Position numbers and translations under genes: made by a program
Notes under the pieces: model-generated
The model's input: the letters and a program-made list of their open reading frames with translations, nothing else
What the model was told of the DNA's origin: nothing
The model's database searches: none
Source of the DNA: Massilibacteroides sp.
GTDB lineage: Bacteria > Bacteroidota > Bacteroidia > Bacteroidales > Tannerellaceae
DNA: 46,670 bases
Assembly (NCBI RefSeq): GCF_028705895.1
Contig: NZ_JAQWCQ010000027.1
Span: 1 to 46,670 of the forward strand
Direction of reading: 5' to 3'
Shown here: positions 26,601 to 35,507 of the stretch, one piece after another
Numbering within the stretch: position 1 is the stretch's first letter
Layout of the letters: each line of letters starts with the position of its first letter

Positions 26601-27605
26601 ATGTATAGGAAAGCAATTAGCTTAATCGCTTTATCTCTCTGCCTGAATTTTGTTTTACAGGCACAAGCTCCCAAAGAACAAGGATTACAATGTATTAATA
26701 AACAGACTGCTGAAGCACATATTTCTTTTCTTGCGGACGATGAACTTGAAGGACGCGAAGCCGGTTTTCAGGGAGGACGAATCGCGGGTAATTATATTGT
26801 TTCTACATTAAAACAACTGGGAATATCTCCTCTTAACGACAGTTATTTTCAACCATTCGAAGTTTATAATCGTGAGCGTCAGAAAAGGCAACGTTTTCAA
26901 GTTGATCCGGATTCCATTGCTGTAATAAAGAATGGGGTACATCAACGTTTAGCCATGCGGAATGTGCTTGGAAAAATTGAAGGGAAAAATAAAGATGAAT
27001 ATGTTATTGTCGGGGCGCACTATGATCATTTAGGTTTTGACCCGATGTTGGATGGGGATCAGATTTATAACGGAGCAGACGATAATGCATCGGGAGTATC
27101 TGCGGTATTGCAAATAGCGCGTGCTTTTGTTGCATCCGGAGTACAGCCGGAACGAACTATTGTTTTTGCGTTCTGGGATGGTGAAGAAAAAGGATTGCTC
27201 GGTTCTAAATATTTTACGCAAAACTTTCCCCAAATGAAGCTGGTGAAAGGTTATCTTAATTTTGACATGATCGGGCGAAATAATGACGAAGCCAACCCTA
27301 CACATGTTGTTTATTTTTATACGGAAGCTCATCCTGTGTTTGGCGATTGGTTGAAGAATGATATTATAAAGTATAAACTAAACCTTACACCGAACTACCG
27401 TCCATGGGATAAACCTGTCGGAGGAAGTGATAATGCATCATTTGCCCGGCTGAATATTCCTGTTATCTGGTATCATACCGATGGCCATCCGGACTATCAT
27501 ATGCCAAGTGATCATGTAGAAAAGATAAATTGGAATAAATTAGTTGATATAACAAAAGCGGCTTATTTGAACTTATGGAACTTAGCTAATGAGTCCACGT
27601 ATTAA
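26601..27605 (+). CDS. Secreted M28 family aminopeptidase
   Basis: A 334-aa zinc aminopeptidase of family M28 with a signal peptide (about 1-22, ending LQAQA). The two-zinc site is visible in order: His/Asp in VGAHYDHLGF, bridging Asp in NGADDNASGV, catalytic and ligand Glu in WDGEEKGLLGS, Asp in NFDMIGR and the final His in YHMPSDHVEKIN. It should remove N-terminal residues from peptides in the periplasm. Some family members act as glutaminyl cyclases; the double Glu and intact zinc ligands do not exclude this. It is a single gene between its own promoter and a long hairpin terminator. Confidence 0.93.
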   Translation: MYRKAISLIALSLCLNFVLQAQAPKEQGLQCINKQTAEAHISFLADDELEGREAGFQGGRIAGNYIVSTLKQLGISPLNDSYFQPFEVYNRERQKRQRFQVDPDSIAVIKNGVHQRLAMRNVLGKIEGKNKDEYVIVGAHYDHLGFDPMLDGDQIYNGADDNASGVSAVLQIARAFVASGVQPERTIVFAFWDGEEKGLLGSKYFTQNFPQMKLVKGYLNFDMIGRNNDEANPTHVVYFYTEAHPVFGDWLKNDIIKYKLNLTPNYRPWDKPVGGSDNASFARLNIPVIWYHTDGHPDYHMPSDHVEKINWNKLVDITKAAYLNLWNLANESTY

Positions 27606-27637
27606 GGAGTCGTAATAAAGACTTAAAGTCTTATATG

Positions 27638-27700
27638 AAAATCTCCTTTGTTTTTTCTTTTGAACACAATCCGAAGAAAAAATAAAGGAGATTTTTTATG
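27638..27700. terminator. Bidirectional terminator between the M28 and fabD genes
   Basis: AAATCTCCTTT (27638-27648) pairs perfectly with AAAGGAGATTT (27684-27694). Inner T-rich and A-rich arms extend the stem, and T-rich sequence follows on both strands. Confidence 0.85.
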
Positions 27701-27729
27701 TAAACAGTCGATCTCGTTTTTTTACAAGC

Positions 27730-28611
27730 TTAGCTGCGACCTTCTGTCTGTACTTCTTTGTTAACTTTCTTAACCAAGCCTTGCAAAACGGCGCCTGGTC
27801 CGAGTTCAATAAAATGATCTGCACCACCAGCAATCATATTTTCAACAGTTTGCGTCCAACGTACCGGAGCGGTAAGCTGAGCTACAAGGTTTGTTTTGAT
27901 TACTTCCGGATTTGATTCCGGTTTCGCTGTTACGTTTTGATAAATGGGACAAACCGGCGCTTTTATTGTTGTGTTTTTAATCGCTTCAGCTAATTCTGCG
28001 CGAGCCGGTTCCATCAATGGGGAGTGAAACGCGCCACCTACTTTTAATTTTAGAGCACGTTTAGCTCCGGCTGCCAACATCTTTTCGCAAGCCGCATCAA
28101 TGCCTTCGTTTGTGCCTGAGATAACGATCTGTCCCGGACAGTTGTAATTGGCAGGAACAACTACTTCGCCACTGATAGAAGCACAGATTTCTTCCACTTT
28201 TTCATCCGGTAAGCCTAATACCGCTGCCATAGTTGAAGGAGAAGCTTCACATGCTTTCTGCATTGCAAGCGCACGTTTATATACTAATGACAGTCCATCC
28301 TCAAAAGACAGAGATCCAGCGGCCGTAAGTGCTGAAAATTCGCCCAGAGAGTGTCCGGCAACCATATCGGGCTGGAACTCATCTCCTAATGTTTTAGCCA
28401 GAATAACTGAATGCAGGAAGATGGCAGGTTGTGTTACTTTTGTTTGTTTCAGATCTTCGTCCGTACCGTCAAACATCAAGTCTGTAATACGGAAACCTAA
28501 TACCTCATTTGCCTTTTCAAAAAGTTCTTTAGCCAATGGGTTGTTGTCATAAAGGTCTTTGCCCATACCAACGAACTGGGCTCCCTGACCGGGAAATACA
28601 TACGCTTTCAT
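27730..28611 (-). CDS. fabD: Malonyl CoA-acyl carrier protein transacylase
   Basis: A 293-aa cytosolic enzyme loading malonyl groups onto acyl carrier protein for fatty acid synthesis. The start is MKAYVFPGQGAQFVGMG. The nucleophile Ser lies in VAGHSLGEFSAL, the catalytic His in GGAFHSPLMEPAR, and the oxyanion-hole Gln in FPGQGAQ. It ends FIELGPGAVLQGLVKKVNKE. The length is standard. It is transcribed alone from a -7 element at 28652-28659, and no other fab gene is adjacent. Confidence 0.97.
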   Translation of the reverse strand: MKAYVFPGQGAQFVGMGKDLYDNNPLAKELFEKANEVLGFRITDLMFDGTDEDLKQTKVTQPAIFLHSVILAKTLGDEFQPDMVAGHSLGEFSALTAAGSLSFEDGLSLVYKRALAMQKACEASPSTMAAVLGLPDEKVEEICASISGEVVVPANYNCPGQIVISGTNEGIDAACEKMLAAGAKRALKLKVGGAFHSPLMEPARAELAEAIKNTTIKAPVCPIYQNVTAKPESNPEVIKTNLVAQLTAPVRWTQTVENMIAGGADHFIELGPGAVLQGLVKKVNKEVQTEGRS

Positions 28612-28651
28612 ATTTCTAATCTTTTTCTAATTTCAGATTTTTAAGACGCCG

Positions 28652-28659
28652 CAAAGGTA
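28652..28659 (-). promoter_or_regulatory. -7 promoter element for fabD
   Basis: Minus-strand TACCTTTG, exact TAnnTTTG match, 40 bp upstream of the ATG at 28611. Confidence 0.55.
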
Positions 28660-28699
28660 ATAATTTTGGAATAGATTGGGTGTAAATCATTACATATTG

Positions 28700-28707
28700 T
28701 ATCTTTG
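28700..28707 (+). promoter_or_regulatory. -7 promoter element for tatA-tatC
   Basis: TATCTTTG, exact TAnnTTTG match, with a TTG near 28676 at about the -33 position. It is divergent from the fabD promoter. Confidence 0.55.
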
Positions 28708-28783
28708 CCTTTGTCAGGAAGCTCTTTTATCAGTGCTTATTGTCTGATTGGAAAGAAATATTAACAATTTAATAATTTATATC

Positions 28784-28978
28784 ATGAACGACTTATTATT
28801 TATCGGTAATCTGGGAACAGGTGAAATTATCATCATTGCGATCATTGTTCTTTTACTTTTTGGAGGTAAGAAAATTCCTGAACTGATGAAGGGCATCGGT
28901 AAGGGAGTAAGAAACTTCAAAGATGGTGTTAAGGGATTGGAAGACGACATTAAAATAGACGATACAGACAAGAAATAA
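28784..28978 (+). CDS. tatA: Twin-arginine translocase subunit TatA/E
   Basis: A 64-aa Tat pore-forming subunit. The start ATG 28784 gives [18 protein letters not shown], a short N-terminal transmembrane helix, the hinge [16 protein letters not shown] and an amphipathic helix, then an acidic tail ending DDTDKK. The frame extends upstream to 28748, but that adds a non-hydrophobic stretch foreign to TatA. It forms an operon with tatC, 11 bp downstream. Single TatA proteins in Bacteroidota are thought to serve both TatA and TatB roles. Confidence 0.93.
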   Translation: MNDLLFIGNLGTGEIIIIAIIVLLLFGGKKIPELMKGIGKGVRNFKDGVKGLEDDIKIDDTDKK

Positions 28979-28989
28979 AACGAGGAAAG

Positions 28990-29829
28990 ATGCAACAAGA
29001 AGAAATGTCATTCTGGGATCACCTGGAAGAACTTCGTTGGACTCTTTTTCGTGCCATCTTAGCGCTGTTCATTTTTGCGATTGCAGGATTTGCCTTTATG
29101 CCTTATCTGTTTGATAAGGTGGTGTTAGCACCAACCACTGCTGACTTTGTGACATTTAAAATGTTATGTAAAGTTAGTTCTCTGACTTCCGTTTTGCCGG
29201 ATTTTTGCAACCAGTCTTATCATGTGGAGATAATGAATATAAAACTGGCTTCTCAGTTTTTTACCCATATGACCACATCTTTCTGGCTTGCTTTGTTGCT
29301 GACATTTCCATACCTGATGTATGAAGTTTGGAAATTTGTCAGTCCGGCATTATACGAAAACGAGAAAAAAAATATTCGTTGGGTATTTACATTCGGAACG
29401 ATGATGTTCTTTCTCGGATGTGCAGTGGGATATTTTATGGTCTTTCCGATGACCCTGCGTTTTTTGGCAACTTACCAGTTAAGTGCGGCAATAGAAGAAC
29501 GGGTTTCTTTAGAGTCATATATGGATAATTTCTATATGTTGATCTTTATTATGGGAGTTGTTTTTGAAATGCCATTGGTATCCTGGTTATTATCTAAACT
29601 TGGACTTATTAACCGTTCTTTCTTCCATAAATACAGGCGACATGCAGTTGTATTCTTGTTGGTTGGGGCTGCGTTTATTACTCCAAGTAGTGATCCGTTT
29701 ACGTTGGGTATTGTATTCTTCCCATTGTATGGATTGTATGAATTGAGTGCCTTCTTTGTTAAGAAAGCACCGAAAGAAGATGAAGATGAGGAAGAAGATG
29801 ATTCTACTCAGGAGCCGGTGAATGCATAA
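28990..29829 (+). CDS. tatC: Sec-independent translocase subunit TatC
   Basis: A 279-aa inner-membrane receptor for twin-arginine signal peptides. The cytosolic N-terminus has the signature MSFWDHLEELRWTLFRA, including the conserved Glu of HLEELR. Six helices follow, with the FTHMTTSFWLALLLTFPYLMYEVWKF-type region and FITPSSDPFTLG near helix 5-6. A long acidic C-terminal tail (KEDEDEEEDDSTQEPVNA) is lineage-typical. It follows tatA by 11 bp and ends at a terminator just before radA. Confidence 0.96.
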   Translation: MQQEEMSFWDHLEELRWTLFRAILALFIFAIAGFAFMPYLFDKVVLAPTTADFVTFKMLCKVSSLTSVLPDFCNQSYHVEIMNIKLASQFFTHMTTSFWLALLLTFPYLMYEVWKFVSPALYENEKKNIRWVFTFGTMMFFLGCAVGYFMVFPMTLRFLATYQLSAAIEERVSLESYMDNFYMLIFIMGVVFEMPLVSWLLSKLGLINRSFFHKYRRHAVVFLLVGAAFITPSSDPFTLGIVFFPLYGLYELSAFFVKKAPKEDEDEEEDDSTQEPVNA

Positions 29830-29855
29830 GAGGAAATACGGAATGAAGAAATAGG

Positions 29856-29893
29856 AGAGAGGTTTAGCCCATAGGCTTGCCTCTCTTTTTTTT
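29856..29893 (+). terminator. Rho-independent terminator after tatC
   Basis: AGAGAGG (29856-29862) pairs with CCTCTCT (29880-29886), with an inner AGCC-CATA-GGCT hairpin, followed by a T run. Confidence 0.85.
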
Positions 29894-29894
29894 C

Positions 29895-29902
29895 TACCTT
29901 TA
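29895..29902 (+). promoter_or_regulatory. -7 promoter element that decides the radA start
   Basis: TACCTTTA lies immediately after the tatC terminator. The open frame reaches back to 29877, upstream of this element, so the ATG at 29919 is the start. Confidence 0.5.
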
Positions 29903-29918
29903 CATCAAATTTGATAAG

Positions 29919-31292
29919 ATGGCAAAGGCAAAGACAATATATGTCTGCTCTAACTGTGGAGCGGATTCTCCGAAATGGATTGGGAAATGTCCTTCTTGTG
30001 GAGCATGGAATTCGTATGTTGAGGAGATTGCAGTTAGAGAATCTACGGGTAAGAAATTAGTTATACCGGGTTTGCAGGATAAAGAAAAAGTAAAACCCGT
30101 GCTTCTTCGTGATATAACGTCTCAGGAGGAAGTCCGTTTGGATTTGCAGGATGGAGAGCTTAACCGTGTCTTGGGAGGTGGTTTGGTGAAAGGTTCGCTT
30201 ATTCTTATCGGAGGAGAGCCGGGTATTGGGAAATCAACTCTGGTGTTGCAAACTGTGCTTCGCCTGAAAGGGATAAAAACGCTTTATGTTTCCGGTGAGG
30301 AGAGTAGCAGACAGTTAAAACTCCGTGCTGACCGTATGGAGCATGATAATCCGGATTGCTTTATCCTTTGCGAAACGAATCTTGAACAGATATTTGTACA
30401 GGCGCAGAATGTACAGCCTGAATTGTTGATTATTGACTCTATCCAAACTGTATTTACGGAACTTATCGAGTCTTCTCCGGGAAGTGTTTCGCAAGTGCGT
30501 GAATGTAGTGCTGCGATATTGAAATACGCGAAAGAAAGTGGTGTTCCGGTGTTATTGATCGGGCATATTAATAAGGAAGGTAGTATTGCCGGTCCGAAAG
30601 TGTTGGAACATATTGTGGATACGGTATTACAGTTCGAGGGAGATCAACATTATATGTATCGTATCTTGCGTAGTATAAAAAACCGTTTCGGTAGTACGGC
30701 CGAACTGGGTATTTACGAGATGCGCCAGAATGGATTGCGTGAGGTGAGTAATCCTTCCGAGTTATTGTTGACACAGAATCATGAAGGATTGAGCGGGGTT
30801 TCGATAGCTGCTGCCATAGAGGGCATTCGTCCTTTTCTGATTGAAACGCAGGCGTTGGTTAGTTCTGCTGTTTACGGAAATCCGCAACGAAGTGCCACGG
30901 GCTTTGATCTGAGAAGAATGAATATGCTTCTTGCTGTTCTTGAGAAACGGGCAGGTTTTAAGTTGGCGCAAAAAGACGTTTTCCTGAATATTGCCGGAGG
31001 TTTGAAAGTGAATGATCCTGCAATTGATTTGGCAGTCATCAGCTCTATTCTCTCATCCAGTTTAGATATTGCGATAGAGCAAGGCGTTTGTATGGCAGGA
31101 GAAGTTGGGCTTTCTGGTGAAATCCGTCCGGTAAACCGTATTGAACAGCGTATCTCAGAAGCCGAGAAATTAGGATTTAACCGAATCCTCATACCGTACA
31201 ATAATTTGAAAGGTTTTGATACGTCAAAATGCAAGATCCAGATCGTGCAGGTGAAAAAAGTAGAAGAAGCTTTCAGACAATTGTTCGGTTGA
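29919..31292 (+). CDS. radA: DNA repair protein RadA
   Basis: A RecA-like ATPase (457 aa from this ATG) that helps branch migration in recombinational repair. It starts MAKAKTIYVCSNCGADSPKW, the C4 zinc finger (CSNC and CPSC). The ATPase core has Walker A GGEPGIGKSTL, Walker B LLIIDSIQTV and the RadA-specific KNRFGSTAELGIYEM. The C-terminal third is the Lon-protease-like domain (VFLNIAGGLKVNDPAIDLAV), inactive as a protease in this family. The FAD oxidoreductase gene follows 36 bp later, possibly co-transcribed. Confidence 0.96.
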   Translation: MAKAKTIYVCSNCGADSPKWIGKCPSCGAWNSYVEEIAVRESTGKKLVIPGLQDKEKVKPVLLRDITSQEEVRLDLQDGELNRVLGGGLVKGSLILIGGEPGIGKSTLVLQTVLRLKGIKTLYVSGEESSRQLKLRADRMEHDNPDCFILCETNLEQIFVQAQNVQPELLIIDSIQTVFTELIESSPGSVSQVRECSAAILKYAKESGVPVLLIGHINKEGSIAGPKVLEHIVDTVLQFEGDQHYMYRILRSIKNRFGSTAELGIYEMRQNGLREVSNPSELLLTQNHEGLSGVSIAAAIEGIRPFLIETQALVSSAVYGNPQRSATGFDLRRMNMLLAVLEKRAGFKLAQKDVFLNIAGGLKVNDPAIDLAVISSILSSSLDIAIEQGVCMAGEVGLSGEIRPVNRIEQRISEAEKLGFNRILIPYNNLKGFDTSKCKIQIVQVKKVEEAFRQLFG

Positions 31293-31328
31293 TTTGTTAT
31301 ATACTCAGAATGAATCGAAAGAAATTAT

Positions 31329-32888
31329 ATGATAAAAGAATTACAACTCCGAATATTACCGCAAGAAGCGGCCAATGAAGATGCTTTAAAACTTGTAGCC
31401 GCTCGTGAATCAGGTGCGTCAATTCAATCCATTCAGGCAGTTCGGGTGATTAAAAGGTCGATCGATGCTCGTCAACGTACCATTTTTGTCAATGTTAAAC
31501 TACGCGTATTTATTGATGAACTACCTACAGAGCCTGAATTTGAATCTGTCGAATATAAGGATGTGTCCGGAGCAAATTCTGTTGTCGTCGTTGGTGCGGG
31601 TCCCGGCGGACTTTTTGCAGCTTTGCGTTTGATTGAATTAGGGCTTCGTCCGATTGTCTTAGAGAGAGGTAAAAACGTGCGTGAGCGTAGAAAAGATGTT
31701 TCCCTAATCGCAAAAGAACATCGTATTCACGGGGAATCCAATTACTGTTTTGGTGAAGGCGGGGCAGGGGCTTATTCTGACGGTAAACTTTATACTCGTA
31801 GTAAGAAGCGGGGGTCAGTAGATAAAATACTGAATGTGTTCTGTCAACACGGCGCTAATCCCGCAATACTTGCTGATGCCCATCCACATATCGGTACGGA
31901 TAAACTGCCAAGCGTAATCGAGAAAATCAGAAACCGCATTATTGACTGTGGAGGAGAAGTTCATTTTCAGACACGTATGGACGGGCTGATTCTCTCAGAC
32001 GGAAAAGTAGTCGGTGTACAAACCAATACCGGACAGGAATTTATGGGGCCGGTAATTCTGGCAACCGGACATTCCGCTCGTGATGTTTATTATTACTTAT
32101 ACAATAATAAGATACCTGTTGAAGCGAAAGGACTTGCAATGGGCATACGATTAGAGCACCCGCAACTTTTGATTGATCAGATTCAATATCATAATAAGGA
32201 GGGTAGAGGAGAGTATCTTCCGGCAGCAGAATACAGCATGGTAACGCAGGTAAAAGACCGCGGTGTTTATTCCTTTTGTATGTGTCCGGGTGGATTCGTT
32301 GTTCCCGCGGGAAGTGCTCCTGAACAGTTAGTAGTAAACGGTATGTCGCCAGCTAACCGTGGTTCGAAATGGGCAAACTCCGGTATGGTTGTAGAAATAC
32401 ATCCCGAAGATTTTCCTCAATATGCCAAATACAAAGAGCTGGCATTGATGAAACTGCAAGAAGATCTGGAGAAAAAATGCTGGTTGGAAGCCAATCAGAT
32501 GCAGACAGCACCGGCGCAACGTATGTCGGATTTCGTAGCGGGGCGCATTTCAAAAGATTTACCATCCACCTCCTATAGTCCGGGACTTATAACCTCCGAC
32601 CTGAACAAATGGATGCCGGAATTTATCACTACCAGACTGAAAGACGGATTCCGGACATTCGGCAAAACATCAAACGGGTTCTTAACCAACGAAGCTGTAA
32701 TGATAGGCGTAGAAACAAGGACTTCGTCGCCCGTCAGAATTGTCCGTGACAGAGACTCTTATCAACACCTTACCATAAAAGGATTATTCCCTTGTGGCGA
32801 AGGAGCAGGCTATGCCGGAGGTATCGTTTCTGCCGCGATAGATGGAGAACGCTGCGCAGAGGGAGTGGCAACTTATCTGAAATCGTGA
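31329..32888 (+). CDS. FAD-dependent oxidoreductase (COG2509 type)
   Basis: A 519-aa flavoprotein. An N-terminal domain of about 80 residues (KELQLRILPQEAANEDAL...) precedes the dinucleotide-binding motif VVVGAGPGGLFAALRLIELG (about 84-103). Later blocks are GEGGAGAYSDGKLYTR, a VILATGHSARDVYYYL motif, and the FAD-closing LFPCGEGAGYAGGIVSAAIDG. This matches the large, mostly uncharacterised COG2509 dehydrogenases. The substrate is unknown. It is near radA on the same strand with no terminator between. Confidence 0.9.
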   Translation: MIKELQLRILPQEAANEDALKLVAARESGASIQSIQAVRVIKRSIDARQRTIFVNVKLRVFIDELPTEPEFESVEYKDVSGANSVVVVGAGPGGLFAALRLIELGLRPIVLERGKNVRERRKDVSLIAKEHRIHGESNYCFGEGGAGAYSDGKLYTRSKKRGSVDKILNVFCQHGANPAILADAHPHIGTDKLPSVIEKIRNRIIDCGGEVHFQTRMDGLILSDGKVVGVQTNTGQEFMGPVILATGHSARDVYYYLYNNKIPVEAKGLAMGIRLEHPQLLIDQIQYHNKEGRGEYLPAAEYSMVTQVKDRGVYSFCMCPGGFVVPAGSAPEQLVVNGMSPANRGSKWANSGMVVEIHPEDFPQYAKYKELALMKLQEDLEKKCWLEANQMQTAPAQRMSDFVAGRISKDLPSTSYSPGLITSDLNKWMPEFITTRLKDGFRTFGKTSNGFLTNEAVMIGVETRTSSPVRIVRDRDSYQHLTIKGLFPCGEGAGYAGGIVSAAIDGERCAEGVATYLKS

Positions 32889-32927
32889 TTTTTTTGATAT
32901 TTCTTTTTTAATAAAGTGGATTAAATA

Positions 32928-32978
32928 CACTTATATTGTACTTTTACTTATCTTTATTTTAAATACAATAAGTAAGTG
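32928..32978 (+). promoter_or_regulatory. Promoter region with inverted repeat upstream of the GH127 pair
   Basis: CACTTATATTGTA (32928-32940) faces TACAATAAGTAAGTG (32964-32978), complementary apart from a two-base indel. Candidate -7 elements TACTTTTA (32939-32946) and TATCTTTA (32949-32956) lie within it, so a protein bound to the repeat could control the glycosidase genes. The regulator is unknown. Confidence 0.35.
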
Positions 32979-32999
32979 CTAATATATTTATTTTAATCC

Positions 33000-35468
33000 A
33001 TGAAAAAGAAAGAGCTGTTTTTGTTTTTTGTGTCCCTGTTTGTTACTGCATGCAGTAGCGTTACAGAAGAAGAATCTCCAACTGTTCAACTTGGGGAGAT
33101 AAAAGAAGTTTCCTTTACTGATGTACATTTAACAGATAACTTTTGGCTACCCAGGATGGAGATTAATAGAACCGTTTCCATCCCTTCTGCATTTCACCAA
33201 TGTAAGATTAATGGGCGATTTGATAATTTTGCTTTGGCCGGAGGTCTGATTAAAGGAGAACATAAAGGTGATTTTTCGTTTGATGATACCGATCCGTATA
33301 AAATTATTGAAGGAGCATCTTATTCATTGGCTGTTAAGTATGATGAAAAATTAGATGCTTATCTGGATAGCGTGATTACGCTTATTGCTGCCGCACAAGA
33401 GCCTGATGGCTACCTTACGACCTGCGTTACGAATAATTGTACGCGTCTTTCCGGTTGGTGGGGAAAATCAAGATGGGAAAAGATTAATAGTCATGAATTA
33501 TATAATAGCGGACATTTATATGAAGCTGCTGTAGCTCATTATAAGGCGACCGGTAAGCGGACTTTATTGGATGTGGCATTGAAAAACGCAGATCTGGTAT
33601 GCGAGGTGTTCGGTCCGAATGAGGGGCAGAAACATGTTCCTTCGGGGCATCCGATTATTGAGATGGCATTGGTAAAACTATACAATATTACGAATGAACA
33701 AAAGTATCTCGATATGGCGCGTTACTTTGTAGATGAAACAGGGCGAGGTACGGACGGACATCGTTTGAGTAAATACAGTCAGGATCACATGCCAATATTG
33801 CAGCAAACTGAAATTGTTGGTCATGCGGTTCGAGCCGGCTATCTTTATTCAGGTGTCACAGATGTGGCTTCTATACAACATAATACAACATTGTTTGCTG
33901 CCGTTAAACGTGTTTGGGATAACATGGCGGGACGAAAACTTTATATTACAGGTGGAATAGGATCCAGAGCGCAGGGAGAGGGTTTTGGCCCGGATTATGA
34001 GTTGAATAATTTTAATAATTATTGCGAAACGTGTGCTTCTATTGCAAATGTGTATTGGAATCAACGTATGTTTCTTGCAACGGGAGATTCTAAATATGTA
34101 GATGTGATGGAAAGAACGCTTTATAACGGGTTGATCTCCGGTGTTTCATTGAGCGGTGACAAATTCTTTTACGATAATCCGTTGGCTTCGGATGGTCATG
34201 CCGAACGTGCCCCTTGGTTTGGTTGTGCTTGTTGTCCTGGCAATGTGACTCGTTTTATGGCTTCTGTTCCAGGATATGTTTATGCTACAAATAAGAAAGA
34301 TATTTATGTAAATATGTATGTGGCAGGAAATAGTAAATTGACCATTGAGGGGAATGAGATCGAACTTGTGCAGAAGACAAACTATCCATGGGATGGAAAT
34401 GTGGAACTTGCTGTTAATCCTTCGGAGGTAGCGGACTTTTGTTTGTTATTGCGTATCCCGGGATGGGCAAAGAATCAGCCCGTACCGACTGATCTGTATA
34501 AATATGTTGATAATAAAAAATCTCAGGTCAGTATCAAAGTAAATGGTAAAGATGTTAAACGCCGGTTCAGAGTAGGCTATGCGGTTGTTGAACGTACATG
34601 GAAACCCGGCGATATTATTTCTATTCAGATGGATATGCCGGTAAGACGTGTTCAGGCAAATGAGAAAGTCGAATATGATAAAGGTTTATTATCCATGGAA
34701 CGTGGCCCTATTGTATATGCATTAGAAGGTGTTGATCAAGACAAAGACTATGTATTCGATATGGTGATTCCTCGTGATGCAAAGATTGAATCCACGTACG
34801 AAAAAGACTTGTTAAATGGGGTCACTGTACTTCGTGGAGATGCTTACAGGGTAACAGAAAATAAAGAAAACGGACAGTTGGAAGAAACTTCCGTTAAATT
34901 TAAGGCTATACCATATAGTACCTGGAATAACAGAGGACGTAGTCAGTTGGTCGTTTGGACGCCGGAAGCTCCTGAATATGCAATTCCGGAAGCCGAACCT
35001 ACGATTGCTTCAAAAGGCGAACAAATAGATGGCTGGGGGATGAATGATTTATTTGAACCCAAATCTTCTGCAGATATAAATACCCCCTATCATTATTGGT
35101 GGTTAAAAGCGGGAACGGAAGAATCTGTAGGTTACCGGTTTGATAAACCTCAGACCGTTTCAAGTGTGGAAGTTTATTGGTTGGCCTTTGAACATTATGA
35201 TGTAATCTACAAAGCTCCAGAATCCTGGAAATTATTATATAAAGTTGGAGATAAATGGAAAGAAGTAGAAAATACCGCACCCTATGGAACAGAATTGGAT
35301 AAATATAATAAGGTGGCATTTAAGCCTGTGACGACAACAGAATTGAAAATTGTAGCGCAGTTACAACGTCCGGATACCGATGTGTCAACGGATGAAAAAG
35401 GGCCTCAGGTAGTTGAAGTCGGACGAAAAGGATATTCCGCCGGAATAATAGAATGGAGAGTCAATTAA
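33000..35468 (+). CDS. GH127 family lipoprotein glycosidase (beta-L-arabinofuranosidase type), copy 1
   Basis: An 822-aa lipoprotein (lipobox FVTACSS, lipidated Cys18) of family GH127 (DUF1680). The alpha/alpha barrel spans about 35-430. In the well-studied Bifidobacterium HypBA1 enzyme the nucleophile is a zinc-bound Cys. The matching residues are present: acid Glu in QGEGFGPDYEL, zinc ligands Glu and Cys in YCETCAS (16 and 18 residues on) and the Cys pair in WFGCACCPGN. Beta-sandwich domains follow, and the C-terminal 130 residues look like a carbohydrate-binding-type module. The enzyme should remove beta-L-arabinofuranose from plant glycans or glycoproteins. It is the first gene of a tandem pair. 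Confidence 0.9.
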   Translation: MKKKELFLFFVSLFVTACSSVTEEESPTVQLGEIKEVSFTDVHLTDNFWLPRMEINRTVSIPSAFHQCKINGRFDNFALAGGLIKGEHKGDFSFDDTDPYKIIEGASYSLAVKYDEKLDAYLDSVITLIAAAQEPDGYLTTCVTNNCTRLSGWWGKSRWEKINSHELYNSGHLYEAAVAHYKATGKRTLLDVALKNADLVCEVFGPNEGQKHVPSGHPIIEMALVKLYNITNEQKYLDMARYFVDETGRGTDGHRLSKYSQDHMPILQQTEIVGHAVRAGYLYSGVTDVASIQHNTTLFAAVKRVWDNMAGRKLYITGGIGSRAQGEGFGPDYELNNFNNYCETCASIANVYWNQRMFLATGDSKYVDVMERTLYNGLISGVSLSGDKFFYDNPLASDGHAERAPWFGCACCPGNVTRFMASVPGYVYATNKKDIYVNMYVAGNSKLTIEGNEIELVQKTNYPWDGNVELAVNPSEVADFCLLLRIPGWAKNQPVPTDLYKYVDNKKSQVSIKVNGKDVKRRFRVGYAVVERTWKPGDIISIQMDMPVRRVQANEKVEYDKGLLSMERGPIVYALEGVDQDKDYVFDMVIPRDAKIESTYEKDLLNGVTVLRGDAYRVTENKENGQLEETSVKFKAIPYSTWNNRGRSQLVVWTPEAPEYAIPEAEPTIASKGEQIDGWGMNDLFEPKSSADINTPYHYWWLKAGTEESVGYRFDKPQTVSSVEVYWLAFEHYDVIYKAPESWKLLYKVGDKWKEVENTAPYGTELDKYNKVAFKPVTTTELKIVAQLQRPDTDVSTDEKGPQVVEVGRKGYSAGIIEWRVN

Positions 35469-35507
35469 ATAATTGAAATAATAATCAAAGCTAAGATGAT
35501 TTATACC

